Positions 60,482 through 64,000 of a stretch of DNA of 64,000 nucleotides are shown piece after piece (positions within the stretch are counted from its first letter, which is position 1; every line of letters begins with the position of its first letter). The stretch lies in the NCBI GenBank assembly GCA_033852115.1, contig JAWSVE010000003.1:310001-374000 (forward strand), given 5' to 3'. The translations under genes were made by a program, and so were the position numbers. Source of the stretch: JAWSVE01 sp033852115. GTDB lineage: Bacteria; Pseudomonadota; Gammaproteobacteria; Pseudomonadales; Cellvibrionaceae. A model generated the notes under the pieces. It saw only the letters and a list, made by a program, of their open reading frames with translations, was not told the origin of the DNA and ran no database searches.

Positions 60482-61315
60482 CTAGTAACTCACATTCGCT
60501 ACACTCGGACTAACCATGTGCTCAACAAAAAATTCGAGGTGCCCTGTTGCCGAGCTTGCACGAGGCCATTCATCAACTTTATGGGCTAAAGAACGAATGG
60601 CTTGCGATGCTTTGCAACGTGGTGCGAAGGTCAACAAAGGTTGTTGTTTTTGCACGGCTGAACGAACATTTTCATCGAACGGAATATGGCCAACATACTG
60701 TAGTGCCACATCGAGAAAACGTTCACACGCCGCATTCAGTTTATTAAAGAGCGACTTACCTTCTTGGGTTGTACGCGTCATATTAGCGACGACTTTAAAC
60801 CGAAACATGTCGTGTTCTTTGTTCAAAAGTTTTATCAACGCATAGGCATCAGTAATCGATGAGGGCTCGTCACACACGACAACGATGACTTCCTGACTGG
60901 CGCGCACAAAGCTGATGACGTTATCCGATATTCCTGCTGCGGTATCAACAATTAAGACATCAAGCTGGTCCCCTAGCTCTGCAAAACCATTAATGAGTGC
61001 CGCATGTTCTTGCGTGCTTAAACTAGCCATATGACGCACACCGGATGAGGCAGGGACAATCCTTACGCCCCCAGGACCATTGACAATGACTTCCTGCATT
61101 GACGCATCGCCCTTGATGACATCTGACAGATTTTTCTTGGGTTTTAAACCCAACAGTACATCGACATTGGCTAGCCCAAGGTCTGCATCCAATAGCAAAA
61201 CTCGGCGCTGCATTTCCGCTAACGCGATACTTAAATTGACCGCTAAATTGGTTTTACCTACACCGCCCTTACCGCCTGTAACGGCTATCACTTGAATGGG
61301 GCTCGAGTAACTCAC
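60482..61315 (-). CDS. fleN: Flagellar number regulator FleN/FlhG
   Basis: 277 residues from GTG at 61315; AGGAG sits six bases upstream, while a TTG at 61321 directly touches that site and cannot be the start. MinD-like ATPase with GGKGGVGKTN (Walker A'), LLLDADLGLANVD and VDTAAGISD. In polar flagellates it limits flagellar number by antagonising FleQ and acting on FlhF. The usual N-terminal FleQ-binding segment is short here. Follows flhF as usual. Confidence 0.94.
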   Translation of the reverse strand: MSYSSPIQVIAVTGGKGGVGKTNLAVNLSIALAEMQRRVLLLDADLGLANVDVLLGLKPKKNLSDVIKGDASMQEVIVNGPGGVRIVPASSGVRHMASLSTQEHAALINGFAELGDQLDVLIVDTAAGISDNVISFVRASQEVIVVVCDEPSSITDAYALIKLLNKEHDMFRFKVVANMTRTTQEGKSLFNKLNAACERFLDVALQYVGHIPFDENVRSAVQKQQPLLTFAPRCKASQAIRSLAHKVDEWPRASSATGHLEFFVEHMVSPSVANVSY

Positions 61316-61390
61316 AAACAACTCCTCAGCTAAAATTAGCGCCTTTGACCAGTATAGATGCTTCCCACCAGTTTCCTAGAATTCACACCA

Positions 61391-63820
61391 TTAGGGTGCG
61401 ACAGCTCTCTGTACCGGAACATTTTGTAGACTTTTCGCCATCTGCGACGCTACCTTATGTCCAGCATTCACAGCAGATTTTTCTGTATTCAACGTAGACT
61501 TGTGGGAAAGTATTTTTTTCGACTTGACGTAACGCTGACCGCTTTCCTTCAAAAGGGACACCGCCTTAGTAATCAATTGATGCGCTCGAGCCATAGTGAC
61601 ATCTTGAGGCATACTTGCACCTTGAGTGGTATAGGCGATGGGAATATCAGCATTAATCAGGACACCAAGCACTTCACCCAAACTCGCCGTTTCATCCAAC
61701 TTAGTGATGACACACCCACGGAGGTTAGCCCGTTTAAAATTATGCGTAGCGGCCTTCAAAAACTGCACCTGCGTATTGGCAGACAAGACAAGGATATTTT
61801 CAACTTGGGGCAACTGACGTAATTCACGAAGTTGGTATTTAAGATTTTTTCCCTGGCAATTTGCACCTTCTGTATCAATCAATACCAGTTTATGATCGGC
61901 TAAATCTTGCAACACATATTCCAGTTTATTTTTTTCATTCACTTCGTAGACCGAAACGTTAAGGATAGAGCCCAATCTCCGTAAGCGGTGATTGCCTCCC
62001 GAGTCCGGCGATGCCATAGTCACAATCGCCACACCAGAGCTGCCGTGCTCTAACACATAGCGCGATGCTAATTTAGACACTGCGGCGGTTTTACCGGCAC
62101 CAGAAGGCCCCACAAAAGCGAAGAATCCGCCATTACCAATGACATCTTTTCCAACAACCGGAATGTCATGCGAGATGGTGGCTAATGATTTTGCCCAGTT
62201 GCTGTTTAGCGATAGATCACTTGAGACCTCCGCTAAACATTTACTAATACTAACGTCGCTCATCCCTAATTGTTGCAGTCTACGCTTGATCGTCGTTCTC
62301 ATGGTATTGCCGACAATTTTTGCTCGCCGCTCAGCGACAAGCTGAGCTTTTTCTTCTGCGAATTGGCGGGCTTGCTCTTCCACTTTTCGTTCCGCTTCAC
62401 GCGCTTGTGCTGCCGTTTGTTCGGACATGACCGCCAACTGATCGCGTAAGAACTCCCGCATATCACCAATTTCATTTTTTAGCTGACTAAACTGTTCATC
62501 GAATATTTCATCGATAAACACACCGTCATCATCTACGATATCGGACGTATCATTTGCCGCTGGCGTGACGTAGGTATTTGGGTCGAGATGAAACACAATA
62601 TCGGCTTCGCTTTGCTGGTAGCTATAGGAACCTAGCTGAAGCTGGTTCACGGGCTGGGGTTGCTCAATCGGTTCCTCGGGAACTACCTCAACCTCATCGA
62701 TTGCAGGCGAAACAGGTATTTCTATATGGCTTGAACCATCGTCTACAGACGTTGGTTCGGCAGCACCGAATAATTGATTGACGCTGTCATTGTCTGTCCC
62801 CCCGATAGAGCATTGCTCTTCTCTATGTCGCATGGCATCAACACCGGGCACTTCGGACGGCATTGAAAAATACTCATCTTGCGTCGTAACCCGTTTCTTC
62901 TCTGACAAAAGAGGCAACCCCATATCTTTTTTCCAGCGAAAAGATGCTTCAGGGTAAGATAGAAATTCATCTACACCGTTTTTATCAAAGAATTGAGGCC
63001 CTGGCTTTCCCTGCTCCATAGGGGCATCGGGCTGAGAGGCCATTGCGGGCGTAATTACACACGGTTTGTTGTAAGTAACCTCCAATGGCTCGGCTACCTT
63101 TTCTGTGTCTGTATGGGCCTCTTCTCCGTATATTGGCTGGCTTTCATGCAACACTTGAGGGCGATAACTAGGCTGTTGGTCTATCCGTTGAGGTACATAC
63201 TTTTCCTTGTGATGAACAGGTTCGATTTGTTCGCCACTTATAGTACGTTGCGATTCTTGTAACCTCGTTTGATTCTGTCTATTGCGTGACTTTTGCCGCT
63301 GGGCGCGTGCGATCTGTTGCGCTTTGGCTTGCCCATCTATCGATAGCTCTACCCTGTCATGACTGTTCGTCGCCGTTTCTGATGAGTGTGCTTGCGTTTG
63401 CGTGACGGCAAATTGTTCACTGAAAGTATTGGCAAAGCTGTTTTGCGGCGGTTGCGCTTCACTCCGCGCTTGTTGTCGTACCTGCATAGATTCCGGGGCT
63501 GCTTCGGCCTGTTCTTGCTTGGACATTAACCGACCCATAATTGACTCTTGCCCCCATGCAATGTCGCTAGACATGGGAGTATCCATCATCGGGTCATCAT
63601 CCATTGATGACGACATCATTGCGGATCTGGGTGATGGAGTCGCACGTGGCGCCGTAGGTTTTTCTGCAACAGATTGATAATAGGGGTCGTTGCTTGTCAA
63701 AATCTCGACTCCGCCCTTGACGCGTTTGCTTGAAAGGATGATTGCCTCAGCACCCATTTCTTGTCGAACTAGCTCCAGCGCTCGGCGCATATCAGCTGCT
63801 ACGAATCGTTTAACTGACAT
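61391..63820 (-). CDS. flhF: Flagellar placement GTPase FlhF, oversized and with altered G motifs
   Basis: 809 residues, against roughly 430-500 usual for the family. The N-terminal region (MSVKRFVAADMRRALELVRQ) is typical. Residues about 60-480 are low-complexity, Gln/Glu/Pro-rich, with a coiled-coil stretch near 440-490. The SRP-type GTPase domain starts near 500. The P-loop GPSGAGKTAAVSK (571-583) and TKLDE (706-710) are intact, but the DTYRIGAxEQL motif is replaced by SPDSGGNHRLRRL and DTAG by DTEG (649-652). FlhF sets polar flagellum position. Start ATG has GGAGAGGAG seven bases upstream. Confidence 0.92.
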   Translation of the reverse strand: MSVKRFVAADMRRALELVRQEMGAEAIILSSKRVKGGVEILTSNDPYYQSVAEKPTAPRATPSPRSAMMSSSMDDDPMMDTPMSSDIAWGQESIMGRLMSKQEQAEAAPESMQVRQQARSEAQPPQNSFANTFSEQFAVTQTQAHSSETATNSHDRVELSIDGQAKAQQIARAQRQKSRNRQNQTRLQESQRTISGEQIEPVHHKEKYVPQRIDQQPSYRPQVLHESQPIYGEEAHTDTEKVAEPLEVTYNKPCVITPAMASQPDAPMEQGKPGPQFFDKNGVDEFLSYPEASFRWKKDMGLPLLSEKKRVTTQDEYFSMPSEVPGVDAMRHREEQCSIGGTDNDSVNQLFGAAEPTSVDDGSSHIEIPVSPAIDEVEVVPEEPIEQPQPVNQLQLGSYSYQQSEADIVFHLDPNTYVTPAANDTSDIVDDDGVFIDEIFDEQFSQLKNEIGDMREFLRDQLAVMSEQTAAQAREAERKVEEQARQFAEEKAQLVAERRAKIVGNTMRTTIKRRLQQLGMSDVSISKCLAEVSSDLSLNSNWAKSLATISHDIPVVGKDVIGNGGFFAFVGPSGAGKTAAVSKLASRYVLEHGSSGVAIVTMASPDSGGNHRLRRLGSILNVSVYEVNEKNKLEYVLQDLADHKLVLIDTEGANCQGKNLKYQLRELRQLPQVENILVLSANTQVQFLKAATHNFKRANLRGCVITKLDETASLGEVLGVLINADIPIAYTTQGASMPQDVTMARAHQLITKAVSLLKESGQRYVKSKKILSHKSTLNTEKSAVNAGHKVASQMAKSLQNVPVQRAVAP

Positions 63821-63912
63821 AGCGTTACTCCTCTCCTACTCCGTCGAGTGTGTTGCGTAATGTATTACCTTGAGTCATTGACATTGTCGCTACTGTTAAA
63901 AATTTGAAATCA

Positions 63913-64000
63913 CTAATCGGCACCTATATTGGCGTCAATGTTTAGACGTTTGTTATCAGGCACTTCGGTATAAGCTAGTACCCAACCATCACTTACTGCA
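63913..64000 (-). CDS. flhA: Flagellar export protein FlhA, last 28 codons (5' end outside window)
   Basis: The minus-strand frame is open from the window edge to TAG at 63913-63915. The sequence ends with GWVLAYTEVPDNKRL followed by a short tail, the C-terminal pattern of FlhA. Position directly upstream of flhF is the standard one. Too short to judge anything else. Confidence 0.8.
   Translation of the reverse strand, partial: AVSDGWVLAYTEVPDNKRLNIDANIGAD

Noticed and set aside
1..64000. CRISPR arrays, insertion sequences, phage genes, rRNA, toxin-antitoxin pairs
   Set aside because: No evenly spaced repeats, transposase, integrase or phage motifs were seen; the only RNA gene found with certainty is tRNA-Asn.

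Overview
The window comes from the chromosome of a flagellated Gram-negative gammaproteobacterium. Gene order points to a relative of Pseudomonas and the marine Cellvibrio/Oceanospirillum-type lineages; this placement is inference from synteny and I cannot name a genus. Supporting signs are the ihfB-lapA-lapB and gyrA-pheA-tyrA/aroA-cmk-rpsA order, the mtaD-ubiG-mupP-yciK block, and a polar-flagellum block ordered flhA-flhF-fleN-fliA-cheY-cheZ-cheA-cheB-motC-motD-parC-parP-cheW-DUF2802.

Region 1 (1-26.7 kb) is a surface-polysaccharide (O-antigen) locus. It opens with the 3' part of an O-antigen ligase-like gene and a tRNA-Asn, then a plus-strand pair (WbpM-like 4,6-dehydratase and initiating sugar-phosphate transferase). 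Everything from 4.1 to 26.7 kb is on the minus strand: a 4-ketoreductase, a GT2 and a GT4 glycosyltransferase, a polymerase-like membrane protein, a capsule-type GT-B-like protein, a four-gene nonulosonate (sialic-acid-like) block, a PhyH-type dioxygenase, an SGNH-type protein, a flippase, then GDP-fucose genes (fcl, gmd, manC), dTDP-rhamnose genes (rfbC, A, D, B) and ugd. The core of this region is visibly more AT-rich than its flanks. Its borders, ihfB/rpsA on one side and tRNA-Asn/wbpM on the other, are those of the Pseudomonas aeruginosa O-specific antigen locus.

Region 2 (26.9-48.2 kb) is core genome: lapB, lapA, ihfB, rpsA, cmk, pyrF; a TonB-dependent receptor and a small ComEA-like protein; cysN and cysD for sulfate activation; a tyrA-aroA fusion, pheA and gyrA; then, on the plus strand, an amidohydrolase/deaminase (mtaD-like), ubiG, mupP and yciK.

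Region 3 (48.5-64 kb) is the minus-strand chemotaxis and polar-flagellum block, ending at the right edge in the last 28 codons of flhA. It encodes polar placement and number control (FlhF, FleN), sigma-28, the Che phosphorelay, a MotC/MotD stator pair, and ParC/ParP, which position chemotaxis arrays.

The most unusual content is the nonulosonate block at 9.9-14.4 kb. It combines a NeuB synthase fused to a second TIM barrel, a GMD-like dehydratase, a DapA/NanA-fold protein whose active site has lost its usual motifs, and a CMP-sugar synthetase, with none of the aminotransferase, N-acetyltransferase or hydrolysing epimerase genes that such pathways normally need. Second is an oversized FlhF whose GTPase motifs are altered. 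Third is a CheA with four copies of a short acidic motif in its linker.
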